Shown: piece by piece, positions 1 through 8,542 of the stretch | Layout of the letters: every line of letters begins with the position of its first letter | Numbering within the stretch: the first letter of the stretch is position 1 | NCBI RefSeq assembly: GCF_011926545.1 | Contig: NZ_JAATIT010000004.1 | Span: 124,001-188,000, forward strand | Reading direction: 5' to 3' | Length of the DNA stretch: 64,000 bases | Source: Sphingopyxis italica | GTDB taxonomy: Bacteria > Pseudomonadota > Alphaproteobacteria > Sphingomonadales > Sphingomonadaceae | Position numbers and translations under genes: made by a program | Notes under the pieces: generated by a model | The model's database searches: none | What the model was told of the DNA's origin: nothing | Seen by the model: only the letters and a program-made list of their open reading frames with translations

Positions 1-1562
1 ACGAAGGTCAGCGACAGCACGAATGCGAAGGCGAGAGCGATGATCACGGTCAGCGCCATCGGGATGAAGGTCTTGCCCTCGACCCCGCTCAAGGTGAGCA
101 AGGGTACATAGACGAGGATGATGATCGCCTGTCCATAGACCGAGGGCCGGATCATCTCGCGCGCCGCCGCGGCAACGGCGGTCAGCCGCTCGCCGGTGGT
201 CAGAATGCGCCCGTGGCGATGTTGCAGCTCGGCCATCCGTCGAAGCGCATTCTCGACGATGATGACCGCGCCGTCGACGATCAGGCCGAAGTCGAGCGCG
301 CCGAGGCTCATCAGGTTCGCCGAGACGCCGACGCGCAGCATGCCGAAGCTGGTGAGGAGCATCGTGATCGGAATAACGAGCGCGGCAATCAGTGCCGCGC
401 GGAAATTACCGAGCAACAGGAAGAGCACCACGATGACGAGGAGCGCGCCCTCGGTGAGGTTCTTGCCGACCGTCCAGATCGTCGAATTGACGAGCTTGGT
501 GCGATCGAGAACCGGCTCGATGACGACATCGGGGGGAAGCGAGTCGTTGATGGTCTCGAGCCGATCGGCAACCGCGGTCGCGACGCTCCGGCTGTTTTGT
601 CCGATCCGCATGATGGCGGTCCCGACGACCACTTCGGTGCCGGCCTCGGATGCCGAGCCCATCCGCACCGCCTGGCCTGTTCGCACGGTCGCGACCTGGT
701 CGAGCGTGATCGGCACCCCCGACCGGGTGGCGACCACGACGCGCGATAGTTCCGCCGTATCCCGGATCAAGGCGTCGGAACGCACGGCGAGCCCTTCGCC
801 ATTGCGCTCGACGACCCCGCCGCCGACGGCGGTGTTATTGCGTTCGAGCGCTTCGGCGAGATCGGTCATGCTGAGCTCGAGCGCCGCGAGGCGCTGGACG
901 TCGGGCACGACGAGATATTGCTTCGAATAGCCGCCGATCGCATCGATCCCCGCGACGCCGGGCACGGTCCGGAGTAACGGCGTGACGATCCAGTCCTGCG
1001 TGGTACGCAAATAGGTCGACTTGTCGGCCTCGGTGACGAGCCGCTCGCCTTCAGGGGTCACATAGCTGCCGTCCGGCTGGAGACCGGGTTCGCCAGGCTT
1101 GTGCGCGTCATCCTTGCGGTGCGCGATCCGCACCGTCCACATATAGACTTCGCCAAGGCCGGTCGCGATCGGCCCCATTTCGGGGCGAACGCCGGCCGGC
1201 ATATTTTCGGAGGCTTCGGCCAGGCGCTCGCCGACCTGCTGCCGCGCGAAGTAGATGTCGGTCGAATCGTCGAATACCGCGGTAACCTGCCCGAAGCCGT
1301 TGCGGCTGAGCGAGCGCGTATATTCAAGACCGGGAATGCCCGCGAGAGCGGTCTCGATCGGGAAGGCGACCTGCTTTTCGACGAGTTCGGGCGAGAGCGC
1401 GGGCGCGCGGATGTTGATCTGTATCTGGTTGTTGGTGATGTCGGGAACCGCGTCGATCGGCAGGCGCGACAGTGCGGCGGCCCCGATGATGGCGGCGATG
1501 GCGGTGAGCAGGACGACAAGCCAGCGCTTGTCGACCGCCCAGGTGACGATACGGGCGATCAT
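1..1562 (-). CDS. czcA: Heavy-metal efflux RND permease, CzcA/CusA family (3' part beyond window)
   Basis: This is the inner-membrane proton-driven pump of a tripartite CzcCBA-type metal exporter. The ATG at 1562-1560 opens a frame that runs off the left edge, giving about 520 of the usual 1040 or so residues. The start has the typical first transmembrane helix followed by the periplasmic stretch RLPIDAVPDITNNQ characteristic of HME-RND proteins. The last visible part (ILVYVPLLTLSGVEGKTF) is the conserved segment near TM4. It begins three bases after the adaptor gene stop, so the two are co-translated. The metal is not readable from the visible part; Co/Zn/Cd or Cu/Ag are the family options. 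Confidence 0.9.
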   Translation of the reverse strand, partial: MIARIVTWAVDKRWLVVLLTAIAAIIGAAALSRLPIDAVPDITNNQIQINIRAPALSPELVEKQVAFPIETALAGIPGLEYTRSLSRNGFGQVTAVFDDSTDIYFARQQVGERLAEASENMPAGVRPEMGPIATGLGEVYMWTVRIAHRKDDAHKPGEPGLQPDGSYVTPEGERLVTEADKSTYLRTTQDWIVTPLLRTVPGVAGIDAIGGYSKQYLVVPDVQRLAALELSMTDLAEALERNNTAVGGGVVERNGEGLAVRSDALIRDTAELSRVVVATRSGVPITLDQVATVRTGQAVRMGSASEAGTEVVVGTAIMRIGQNSRSVATAVADRLETINDSLPPDVVIEPVLDRTKLVNSTIWTVGKNLTEGALLVIVVLFLLLGNFRAALIAALVIPITMLLTSFGMLRVGVSANLMSLGALDFGLIVDGAVIIVENALRRMAELQHRHGRILTTGERLTAVAAAAREMIRPSVYGQAIIILVYVPLLTLSGVEGKTFIPMALTVIIALAFAFVLSLTF

Positions 1563-1565
1563 GGC

Positions 1566-2726
1566 TTAGTCCTCATGGCCGGCTTCACCCTTGCCGATTT
1601 CCGACTTGAGCGCGAAGCTGTTGGTAATGGCGATCTGCTCGGTGCCCTTGAGGCCCGACCGGACGATCACATTGGCGCCGGCGCGGTCGCCGAGGACGAC
1701 CGGCACCACGGTGAACCCGTCCTTGGTGCGCACAAACACGACGCTCTTTCCTTCGACGGTCTGGATCGCGGTCGACGGGACGCTGATCGACGCATCTCCG
1801 CCACCGCCAGCCAGCGCGATCGAGGCGGTGACCGCTTCGCCGACCCGCCACTGCCCGGCGCGATTGTCGAGGATGGCGATCGCCGGGACGAGCCGCGTGG
1901 CCGGATCGAGCGCCGGCGAGACGAAGCTGATCTTGCCGGTTGCCTGGCGCCCGGGGGCGCTCACCGACACGGCGGCGCCGGGGCGGATACGTCCCGCGTC
2001 GGCCGGCTGAAGGCTCAGCGACAGCGACACGCTCGAGAGGTTCGCGATGCGATACAGCTCGGCATCGGCGGGCACCGTCTGGCCGAGCACGACGCTGCGC
2101 GCGATCACCTGGCCCGAGATCGGCGCCGCGATCGCGATCCGGTTGAGCTGGCCGCCGCCGCCGCCAGCCGCCGACACCTGTTGCTGCGCAAGCTGATAGG
2201 CGATCTTTGCCTCGGTCGCAGCGGTGCGCGCCGCGATCACATCCTGTTCGGGCGACACGCGCTGCGCGAACAGCCTTTCCTCGCGGGCGAGGTTGGAGTT
2301 GGCGAGCGCGAGACGGGCGCGGGTGGCCTGGACCTCGCCCTGGAGCTGGGCGGCCTCGCGGCTTTCGATGATCGCGAGCGTCTGGCCGCGGCCGACACTC
2401 TGTCCAAGATTGCGATTGAGCGCGACGACACGTCCGCCGATCGCAGCCGACACCGCCTGCGTGCCTTGCGGGTCGCCTTCGATCGTCGCGGGCAAATTCA
2501 GCGCACCGGCGTTGCCGACCGTCGGACGGCCGAGCGCGATCCCGGCGATCTTGATCTGCTCGTCGGTCAGCTTGACGTGGCCTTCGTCGGCATGGCCCGC
2601 CTCTTCTTCGCCATGTTCGTCGCCATGCGCATCGGCAGGCTTCGCACTTTCGCCACCGCCGCAGGCGGCAAGGAACAGCGGGAGGGCCGCAGCGAGCAGC
2701 AGCTTTCGGTTGATGATAATGGTCAT
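1566..2726 (-). CDS. czcB: RND efflux periplasmic adaptor (membrane fusion protein), CzcB-like
   Basis: A 386-residue adaptor linking the inner-membrane pump to the outer-membrane channel. The N-terminus is a lipoprotein signal with an LAAC lipobox near residue 21. It is followed by a His/Glu-rich stretch (DAHGDEHGEEEAGHADEGH) likely to bind divalent metal. Barrel-sandwich and coiled-coil regions typical of HlyD/CzcB proteins follow. It lies between czcC (4 bp upstream) and czcA (3 bp downstream) in one minus-strand operon. The histidine-rich tail favours the Czc (Co/Zn/Cd) branch over Cus, but this is an inference. Confidence 0.9.
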   Translation of the reverse strand: MTIIINRKLLLAAALPLFLAACGGGESAKPADAHGDEHGEEEAGHADEGHVKLTDEQIKIAGIALGRPTVGNAGALNLPATIEGDPQGTQAVSAAIGGRVVALNRNLGQSVGRGQTLAIIESREAAQLQGEVQATRARLALANSNLAREERLFAQRVSPEQDVIAARTAATEAKIAYQLAQQQVSAAGGGGGQLNRIAIAAPISGQVIARSVVLGQTVPADAELYRIANLSSVSLSLSLQPADAGRIRPGAAVSVSAPGRQATGKISFVSPALDPATRLVPAIAILDNRAGQWRVGEAVTASIALAGGGGDASISVPSTAIQTVEGKSVVFVRTKDGFTVVPVVLGDRAGANVIVRSGLKGTEQIAITNSFALKSEIGKGEAGHED

Positions 2727-2730
2727 GGGG

Positions 2731-4002
2731 TCAATTTCCTTCGAGCGGCGCGGGAGCCGTGAGGCGTTCCAACCGGGCCTTGGCGAGTTGATAGGAGGCG
2801 AGCGCTTCGATCGACGCGGTGCGCATGTCGGTCAGCGTCCGCTCCGCATCGAGCAGTTCGAGTTGCCCGAACTTGCCCTCGCGGTAACCGATGCGGGCAA
2901 TGCGGGCGGCTTCCATCGCCGCCGACAAAGCCGGGCCGCTCGCCACGTGTGCCGCGGCGGCGCCGTTGGCCGCCTCAACCTCGGCCTCGCTGATCTGCTG
3001 CTCGACGTCGAGCGCGGTGACGCGGCGCTCGGCGTCGGCGCGCCGCCGTTCGGCATTGGCCTGATCGACTGCCGCGCGTCCGTTGTTGAACAGCGGCAAC
3101 GGCACCGAGACACTGAATACCGCCGCTACGTCGTTGGTCGCCTCCAGACGGCGAACGCCCGGCCCGACGGTCAGGTCGGGTACGCGCTGCGATTGCGCGA
3201 GCCGGACGCCGGCATCGGCGGTGGCGAGATCGGCATCGGCCGCCGCCAGTGCGAGCGTGCCCGCGGCTGAGGTCGGCCGCGGTGGTCCCATGGTTCCGCT
3301 TGCAGGCCCACCGAGGACAGCAATGTCGAGCGGTCCCGTGATCGGACGGCCGACGCGGCGGGCGAGGTTTGAGCGGGCGGCATCGGCGAGCCGCCGGGCC
3401 TTTTCGGCCTCGGCTTCTGCGGTCAGGCGCGCGACTTCGGCACGCTCCTGTTCAAGCGGTGAGGCGCGTCCGGCTTGGACGCGAATGGTAGCAGCGCGCG
3501 CGGTGTCGCCCGCGATACGATATTGGTCCTCGGCAACGGCGACCCGCACCTCGGCCGCCGAGGCCTGGATATAGAGTTCGGTCACCTGCAGCCGGATGTC
3601 GGCCTCGGCGATTGCCTGGGCGATTTGCGCGCGCCGCGTCGCCGCATCGGCGACCGCAATCCGCGCCTGCCTTTTGCCGCCGAGTTCGAGCGGGATCGAG
3701 ACGCTGGCCGTGAGGTCTGCCCCGTTCACGCCATTATAGGGGCCCGTGCCGACGAAATTTTCGACGTCTACCGAAAGCGCGGGGTTGGGCCTGAGGCCCG
3801 CCACGCGCCGGGCGGCACTCGCAGCATCGACATTTGCGGCGGCGGCCTCGGCCGCCGGAGCGCTGCCGCCCGCAAGCGCGACCGCCTCGTCGAGCGTCAG
3901 GAGCGGGCCCGATATCTGCCGGCTCTCGGTGCCGGCTTCCTGCGCGTGCGCGATTGCGACGCATGATGTGGCTGCCACCAGGGCAGCGACGAACCTGAAC
4001 AT
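2731..4002 (-). CDS. czcC: TolC-family outer-membrane metal efflux channel, CzcC-like
   Basis: A 423-residue outer-membrane channel of the tripartite pump. I chose the ATG at 4002 because it gives a clean signal peptide (MFRFVAALVAATSCVAIAHA, cleaved after AHA); an in-frame start 12 codons upstream gives a charged, non-signal N-terminus. Two related halves rich in Ala, Arg and Glu form the long coiled-coil barrel of TolC proteins, with the repeat pattern TLDEAVALAGGSAPAAEAA and LDAERTLTDMRTASI. It is first of the three pump genes; the gap to the small gene upstream is about 50 bp. Confidence 0.88.
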   Translation of the reverse strand: MFRFVAALVAATSCVAIAHAQEAGTESRQISGPLLTLDEAVALAGGSAPAAEAAAANVDAASAARRVAGLRPNPALSVDVENFVGTGPYNGVNGADLTASVSIPLELGGKRQARIAVADAATRRAQIAQAIAEADIRLQVTELYIQASAAEVRVAVAEDQYRIAGDTARAATIRVQAGRASPLEQERAEVARLTAEAEAEKARRLADAARSNLARRVGRPITGPLDIAVLGGPASGTMGPPRPTSAAGTLALAAADADLATADAGVRLAQSQRVPDLTVGPGVRRLEATNDVAAVFSVSVPLPLFNNGRAAVDQANAERRRADAERRVTALDVEQQISEAEVEAANGAAAAHVASGPALSAAMEAARIARIGYREGKFGQLELLDAERTLTDMRTASIEALASYQLAKARLERLTAPAPLEGN

Positions 4003-4053
4003 AAATCCATCCTCTATCGATCTGGAACATCGCCGCACTTGCGGCGGATGCGC

Positions 4054-4380
4054 TCAGATGGCGAGGGGCGGATCGAGCAGGGGAGGGATGGTGAGTGACG
4101 GGAGCGGCATAACGCGTCCGACGAACAAGGGAGCGCAATGACCGGTCCTGAGGATCGGAGCCGCCGCTGCCATAAGATCCGGAGCGGCGGGGCAGACATG
4201 CTTGCCCGCAGCCGGTGACGTCGATCCCGCCTCGAGGCCGTCGCCATGGGCGGCCGCCATGTGAGTGGCGGCTTGGTTCACCGGCACATCGGCGCCTGCC
4301 CTCGCGGGAAGGTGGAGGCTGCAAAACAGCACCGCGATGATGATCATCAGTCGCATGGACGCGCTCGCCAGTCTGCGCAC
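4054..4380 (-). CDS. Small secreted protein of the metal-efflux operon, unknown function
   Basis: A 108-residue protein between the DUF3703 gene and czcC. The stretch RLMIIIAVLFCSLHLPARA is a signal peptide, so the mature part is probably periplasmic. It contains several His and Cys residues (THMAAAHGD, KHVC, TGHCAP), consistent with metal contact, but I recognise no domain. The GTG at 4380, four bases after the DUF3703 stop, suggests translational coupling; an ATG at 4356 gives a shorter signal peptide and is also possible. Small periplasmic proteins are common at this position in Czc operons (CzcI-like), which is the only hint of a role. Confidence 0.6.
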   Translation of the reverse strand: MRRLASASMRLMIIIAVLFCSLHLPARAGADVPVNQAATHMAAAHGDGLEAGSTSPAAGKHVCPAAPDLMAAAAPILRTGHCAPLFVGRVMPLPSLTIPPLLDPPLAI

Positions 4381-4384
4381 CTGT

Positions 4385-4783
4385 TCATTCCCGCAATCCG
4401 GCGCTGCGCTGCGACATCAAAGCTTCGAGATCGCGGGCTATCGGCATCGGCTTGAAGGCGCTGACATTCGCCCTGCCGGTGTTGCCGGCCGGCAAACGGC
4501 CGCTCAGCGATCCGAGCGGCACCAGAGCAAGCCGGAACAATTGGCCCGCCGCTTCGCCCCAATCGCCCGAGGCGACCGCAAAGCGAAGCATGTGCCAGTG
4601 CGACGCGAGATGGGGCACGAAAAATGGCTGCGCGACGATGTGCGCGCGTTCCAGCGCGTCCCAAGCCGACCGGCTGTCGCCCGCGCTGCGCGCCGAGCGG
4701 TAGCGGCCAAGCTCCGCCGCGATCAGGGCCTGGGCCAGTGTCCGGTCTATCTTCCCCACATTCCCCCCTTTTGGCCTTTTCAA
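4385..4783 (-). CDS. DUF3703 family protein
   Basis: A 132-residue protein resembling the DUF3703 family by its helical pattern and the segment AWDALERAHIVAQPFFVPHLASHWHML, in which the histidines stand out. The family often accompanies CDF/Czc metal transporters, as here: it sits 42 bp after the CDF transporter and 4 bp before the small secreted protein. No signal peptide or membrane segment is seen, so it is probably cytoplasmic. Its biochemical role is not known to me. The family assignment is from memory of motif and context. Confidence 0.7.
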   Translation of the reverse strand: MKRPKGGNVGKIDRTLAQALIAAELGRYRSARSAGDSRSAWDALERAHIVAQPFFVPHLASHWHMLRFAVASGDWGEAAGQLFRLALVPLGSLSGRLPAGNTGRANVSAFKPMPIARDLEALMSQRSAGLRE

Positions 4784-4825
4784 GCCATTCCCGGCCTGCC
4801 GCCCCGGCTCGGCCGAGATCGTAAA

Positions 4826-5680
4826 TCAGTCTAGCGCTGCTGCGACCGTCGGGCGCTCGCTACGAAACTGCGGCCACGCCTGGCTCAGAACGCGGATCGC
4901 CGACCGGAAGAACATGATCGCGATGACGCTCCCGACAAGGATATCGGGCCATCCCGACCCCGTCGCCCAGACGCCGGCAGCAGCGACGATCACACCGGTG
5001 TTCGCAATGACGTCGTTGCGCGAGCATTCGAAGGTGCTCGACATATTCACGTCGCGATTGCGATGCTGGTAAAGCAGCGCGAGGCAGGTGAGGTTGGCCG
5101 CCAGGGCGATGAAACCGAAGATGCCCATCGTTCCGGCCGTCGGCACGATGTTGCCGGTGAGCTTCAGCACAACCTCGACCGCGACCCAGATACCGAAGGC
5201 TGCGATGATCCCGCCCTTGAACAAGGCGGCCCCTGCGCGCCAGCGAAGGCTCCGTTCGAGGGCGTACAGGCTGAGAATATAGACCAGCGCGTCGCCGAGC
5301 ATATCGACCGAGTCCGCCATCAGCGCGGTCGAACGCGCGAAGACGCCCGCGGTAAACTCGGCGAAGAACATCACCAGGTTGATGACGAGCACGATCTGGA
5401 GGACGCGGCGAACGTCCGCATGCGCGCCGAGCGCCGCGATCTCGTCTTCCTTTGCCGAACAGCAATCATCGCCGGCGAAATGCCGGGTGGCATCGACAGG
5501 CACCGGGGCGGTCACCGGCGCTACCGGCGCGGCCGCCTTGGCGGCCGTGCTCGAGCAGGTCGAGGCAGGCGCGCAGCAGCTGTCGACCACGGGCGGCTTC
5601 ACGGCCGGTTCGCCGCAGCATCCGCTGGTTTCGGTGACAGGTTTCGAGGCGGCTTCGCCGTCGCCGCAGCATTTATCCAT
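4826..5680 (-). CDS. Cation diffusion facilitator-type transporter with Cys-rich N-terminus
   Basis: A 284-residue membrane protein and the first gene of the metal efflux operon. Residues 1-90 hold four CC pairs (4-5, 21-22, 35-36 and one in DDCCSAKE near 76) plus C42, a soft-metal pattern rather than the His-rich loops of zinc CDF proteins. The rest has about six transmembrane segments with FFAEFTAGVFARSTALMADSVDMLGDALVY, the CDF metal-site helix (DSxDMxxD). It would export divalent cations in exchange for protons. The promoter upstream holds a MerR operator (5717-5747), so the operon is likely induced by the metal sensed by the divergent regulator. Confidence 0.85.
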   Translation of the reverse strand: MDKCCGDGEAASKPVTETSGCCGEPAVKPPVVDSCCAPASTCSSTAAKAAAPVAPVTAPVPVDATRHFAGDDCCSAKEDEIAALGAHADVRRVLQIVLVINLVMFFAEFTAGVFARSTALMADSVDMLGDALVYILSLYALERSLRWRAGAALFKGGIIAAFGIWVAVEVVLKLTGNIVPTAGTMGIFGFIALAANLTCLALLYQHRNRDVNMSSTFECSRNDVIANTGVIVAAAGVWATGSGWPDILVGSVIAIMFFRSAIRVLSQAWPQFRSERPTVAAALD

Positions 5681-5716
5681 GATCGCGTTCCGTGGTTGGC
5701 AATTGGTTCGCGCGGG

Positions 5717-5747
5717 CTTATACGACCTATAGCAACTATAGGTTCAA
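5717..5747 (-). promoter_or_regulatory. MerR-type promoter/operator of the metal efflux operon
   Basis: Read on the minus strand, a -35 TTGAAC (5747-5742) and a -10 TATAAG (5722-5717) are separated by 19 bp, the over-long spacer that MerR-family activators untwist. The spacer contains the near-perfect palindrome ACCTATAG-CAA-CTATAGGT (5725-5743 on the plus strand). It lies between the CDF gene and the divergent merR-type gene. The same palindrome recurs at 26332-26350. Confidence 0.85.
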
Positions 5748-5754
5748 GCACTTT

Positions 5755-6156
5755 ATGCAGGAAAATTTCTCGATTGGCGATCTGGGGCGTCTGACCGGCT
5801 GTCAGGTGGTCACCATCCGCTATTATGAAAAGATCGGAATCCTGTCCGAACCGGGCCGAAGTGCCGGGGGGCACCGCATCTACGGCGCAGAGCATCGCGA
5901 CCGGTTGACCTTCGTCCGCAAGGCGCGCGAGCTCGGATTTTCGCTCGACACGGTAAGAAGCTTGCTGTCGATCTCAGAAACGCCTGAAGGCACGCCTTGC
6001 GCCGACGTCGATCACATCGCCTCGCGGCACCTCGTCGAAGTGCGGGAGAAGATCGCGGCATTGAAATCGCTCGAGGGAACGCTCGAAGGGCTGCTCGATA
6101 TTTGCAGCCACACGACCGTCGAGCAATGTAGCGTCCTCGACGCGCTGCGGGACTGA
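5755..6156 (+). CDS. MerR-family heavy-metal-responsive regulator (CadR/PbrR/ZntR type)
   Basis: A 133-residue regulator. Residues 1-70 are the winged helix of the family (SIGDLGRLTGCQVVTIRYYEKIGIL, GGHRIYG). A dimerisation helix follows, then a C-terminal metal loop with cysteines in TPCADV and in CSHTTVEQC, the arrangement of divalent-metal sensors such as CadR and PbrR. The ATG at 5755 was preferred to one 63 bp upstream because the upstream part would overlap the operator and encodes no family sequence. It is transcribed away from the CDF-czc operon and probably controls it from the shared operator. The exact metal cannot be read. Confidence 0.9.
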   Translation: MQENFSIGDLGRLTGCQVVTIRYYEKIGILSEPGRSAGGHRIYGAEHRDRLTFVRKARELGFSLDTVRSLLSISETPEGTPCADVDHIASRHLVEVREKIAALKSLEGTLEGLLDICSHTTVEQCSVLDALRD

Positions 6157-6479
6157 TTGCTAGGCCGAAGCGGCGAATATATCGAGAGGTCCACGTCGGG
6201 CGACATCCCTATGGTCGCGTTGGCGCCATTCCATCCGAACCGGCGATCCCGACAAACTGCCCGGCGATGGCGTCGACCATCCTCTGACGTCGATACCCGG
6301 AACGTCCGCGACCATCCCGATGCGCTTCGCCAAACTGGCCGGCGGCGGCGGGGGCGCAAGCGGGACTTCGTCCCGCTCCGCCGCTTTGCTTCGGCCCTGC
6401 GGGTGCGCGCCCGCCTCATCCGCCGTCCTGCCCGGCTCCACGCCCGCGATGGTCTCGGGCCAACAGCAGGAGTATCGAC
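6157..6479. other. Non-coding GC-rich leader upstream of a DUF736 gene
   Basis: About 320 bases without a convincing gene. The right half is rich in short hairpins, for example GCGGGAC-TTC-GTCCCGC at 6360-6376, and resembles in composition the leaders at 28879-29216 and 32708-32970 that also precede DUF736 genes. No sigma-70 promoter stands out to me. A ribosome site (AGGAG, about 6470) precedes the DUF736 start. Confidence 0.45.
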
Positions 6480-6803
6480 ATGGCGAGTATCGGCATCGTC
6501 AGCGGCAGCATCGACAAGGGGTTTTCGGGTCAGCTCATCACGCTGTCGATCAAGGCGCCGATCGAAATCCGCCCGAACGGCAGCAAGTCGGCCGACGTGC
6601 AGCCGGACTTTCGCGTCTGGTCCGACGGCGTCGAAATCGGTGCGGGCTGGATCCGCGTCGCCGAGCAATCCGGACGCCCCTATGTGTCGCTCTCGCTCGC
6701 CACCCCCGAGTTCGGGCCGCGGCGCATCTACGCCAATCTCGGGCGGGCCGCGGGGCAGGATCGCGACGATATCTTCGCGATCATCTGGACACCCGCCGAC
6801 TGA
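6480..6803 (+). CDS. DUF736 family protein (copy 1)
   Basis: A 107-residue cytoplasmic protein of the DUF736 family, found mainly on alphaproteobacterial plasmids and ICEs. Family marks are the opening pattern IGxxSGSxxxGFSGQLxTL, the central PDFRVWSDGVEIGAGWIR and the end IWTPAD. The function is unknown; association with conjugation genes is the main clue. It shares the G-x-E-[VI]-GAGW core with the copies at 29217, 35725 and, as GAAW, 32971. It stands alone between the MerR gene and the HEPN protein, away from the transfer operons. Confidence 0.85.
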   Translation: MASIGIVSGSIDKGFSGQLITLSIKAPIEIRPNGSKSADVQPDFRVWSDGVEIGAGWIRVAEQSGRPYVSLSLATPEFGPRRIYANLGRAAGQDRDDIFAIIWTPAD

Positions 6804-6886
6804 CCGGCGCCCGTCTCGCGGCATCCTTGCACATCGGAACAATCTTCCGGGTGCAAGGGTGCCGCCACCTTGTTAGGGTGACCCCA

Positions 6887-7816
6887 ATGCAGAGCAGCCT
6901 CGACCATCTTCCCCCGCACAAGCAACGCGAGATCGAGCGCGTCGTCGAAATCATCTTCGAGGAATTCGAGGATGCGCTGGCGCTCGCGACGCAGGACTGG
7001 AAGCGCAAGGGCCGGATTTCCAAGATCATCCTCTATGGGAGCTATGCGCGCGGCGGCTGGGTCGACGAGCCGCACACGGCCAAGGGCTATCAGTCGGACT
7101 ATGACCTGCTGATCATCGTCAACGACAAGCGGCTGACCGATCGGGCAGACTATTGGTCGAAGCTCGACGATCGGCTCATTCGTGAGCTGTCGGTAACGAA
7201 GCGGCTCCGCACGCCGGTGAACTTCATCGTTCACAGCCTCGACGAGGTGAATTCCGGACTTACGCAGGGGCGCTATTTCTTCATCGACGTCGCTCGTGAC
7301 GGGATCGCGCTATACGAGGCCGACGGAAAGGAGCTCGCAGAGCCCAAGCCGATGACGCCGCATGCGGCGCTTGAGATGGCGCAAGAATATTTCGAGGAGT
7401 GGTATCCAAGTGCGGAGAGCTTTGTCCGCGGATACGGGTATGCTGTCAAAGATGGGGACCTGAAAAAGGCAGCCTTTGATTTGCACCAGGCCACCGAGCG
7501 GTTTTACCACTGCGCTCTTCTGGTCTGCACGTTTAACACGCCACACATTCACAACCTTGCCTTTCTCCGCACGCAGGCAGAACGGATTGATGAGCGGCTA
7601 TTTGAGGCTTGGCCACGCGAGGCGAAGGCTGACCGATCGCGCTTCGAAAAGCTGAAGGAAGCATACATAAAAGCGCGCTATTCGAAGCATTACAGCATCA
7701 CCGCCGACGAACTGGAATGGCTCGGCGCGCGGGTTCAGCAGCTCGCCGATATCGTCGAGATTATCTGCCGCGAGCGCATCGCTGAGCTTGAGGCGACAGC
7801 GCGTCAGGCGGGGTAA
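6887..7816 (+). CDS. Fused nucleotidyltransferase (MNT)-HEPN domain protein
   Basis: A 309-residue protein. Residues 40-110 carry the polymerase-beta-type nucleotidyltransferase signature: GSYARGG (51-57) and the acidic pair DYD (71-73). The C-terminal half is alpha-helical, with the stretch EAYIKARYSKHYSIT near 260-275 typical of HEPN domains attached to nucleotidyltransferases. In two-gene HEPN-MNT toxin-antitoxin systems the MNT enzyme modifies and silences the HEPN RNase; here both are on one chain. This may be a self-regulated toxin or a housekeeping-type enzyme of this fused family. The ATG at 6887 was chosen because upstream in-frame sequence is non-coding leader. Confidence 0.8.
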   Translation: MQSSLDHLPPHKQREIERVVEIIFEEFEDALALATQDWKRKGRISKIILYGSYARGGWVDEPHTAKGYQSDYDLLIIVNDKRLTDRADYWSKLDDRLIRELSVTKRLRTPVNFIVHSLDEVNSGLTQGRYFFIDVARDGIALYEADGKELAEPKPMTPHAALEMAQEYFEEWYPSAESFVRGYGYAVKDGDLKKAAFDLHQATERFYHCALLVCTFNTPHIHNLAFLRTQAERIDERLFEAWPREAKADRSRFEKLKEAYIKARYSKHYSITADELEWLGARVQQLADIVEIICRERIAELEATARQAG

Positions 7817-7900
7817 GGCCCGCTACTTCTTCCGCGACAGCGCTCGAAGCGAGCTTTACCCTCGGCTGTCTCGGCCGAGATATGAGCATTGCTCCTTCGC

Positions 7901-8527
7901 CTACCAGGACCCAAGCGCAACGGTAGTCGGTAACGTCAGGTCCCGAATGATCCCGTCGGTACTACCGATCGTCAGCGTCGGGCGCTGCTTCCCGCGTCTC
8001 TTTCCAAACCAATGATCGACGATGTTGAAAAAGTCGCGATTTATGTCTCGCTCCAAAATGCTGTCGATGAGGTGCTCCGTCAGGTCGGTGTCAGGCATGA
8101 CATAAAAGTCGCCAGGCGCTTTGAGCTCGTCCAGGCCTGCCGCCTCGGCTTCGTGGCGCTTCTGAAACATCTTTCGCGGAATCGCCGTCTCGGCCTGCAC
8201 CTCGGCAAAGGCCTCCTGATACAAGGGCGACATGAAGTCGATGATATGCGTCGGAGTCTGTATCCACATATGGAAAGCGTCCGTATCCATCTCGAGCCGG
8301 CCGCCGGCGTCCCGGCCGAAGAACAAATTCTTCTCCGGCTCAACACACATCGCGAAACCGCCCGCCACCGCGCGACTCTTGATATTATAGTGTTTGTTGA
8401 GGATCAGAGCGCCGATGCAGGCGAACAGGGTACAGGCGCGACCCGGGTTCCCCTCTGCCCTGATTGCGCCGTGGATAAGCTGGTGAATCCGATTGAACTC
8501 ACCCAGCGGTAGGATAAATTTGGTCAC
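7901..8527 (-). CDS. DUF2026-like protein, partner of the XRE gene
   Basis: A 208-residue protein beginning with GTG, 15 bp after the XRE gene and therefore its operon partner. It has the pattern RIHQLIHGAIR, ACTLFACIGALILNKHYNIKSRAVAGGF and DAFHMWIQTPTHIIDFMSPLY. I associate this with DUF2026, a family with a papain-like look: a Cys in the first helix, then His and Asp in HMWIQTPTHIIDF. The activity is unproven. An XRE repressor followed by an enzyme-like protein is a common toxin-antitoxin layout, so a toxin role is possible. Confidence 0.55.
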   Translation of the reverse strand: MTKFILPLGEFNRIHQLIHGAIRAEGNPGRACTLFACIGALILNKHYNIKSRAVAGGFAMCVEPEKNLFFGRDAGGRLEMDTDAFHMWIQTPTHIIDFMSPLYQEAFAEVQAETAIPRKMFQKRHEAEAAGLDELKAPGDFYVMPDTDLTEHLIDSILERDINRDFFNIVDHWFGKRRGKQRPTLTIGSTDGIIRDLTLPTTVALGSW

Positions 8528-8542
8528 GCGTGGCCGTTCCCT

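Noticed and set aside
1101..2762. 553-codon plus-strand frame across czcA/czcB
   Set aside because: It is antisense to clear RND pump and adaptor genes and has no recognisable domain.
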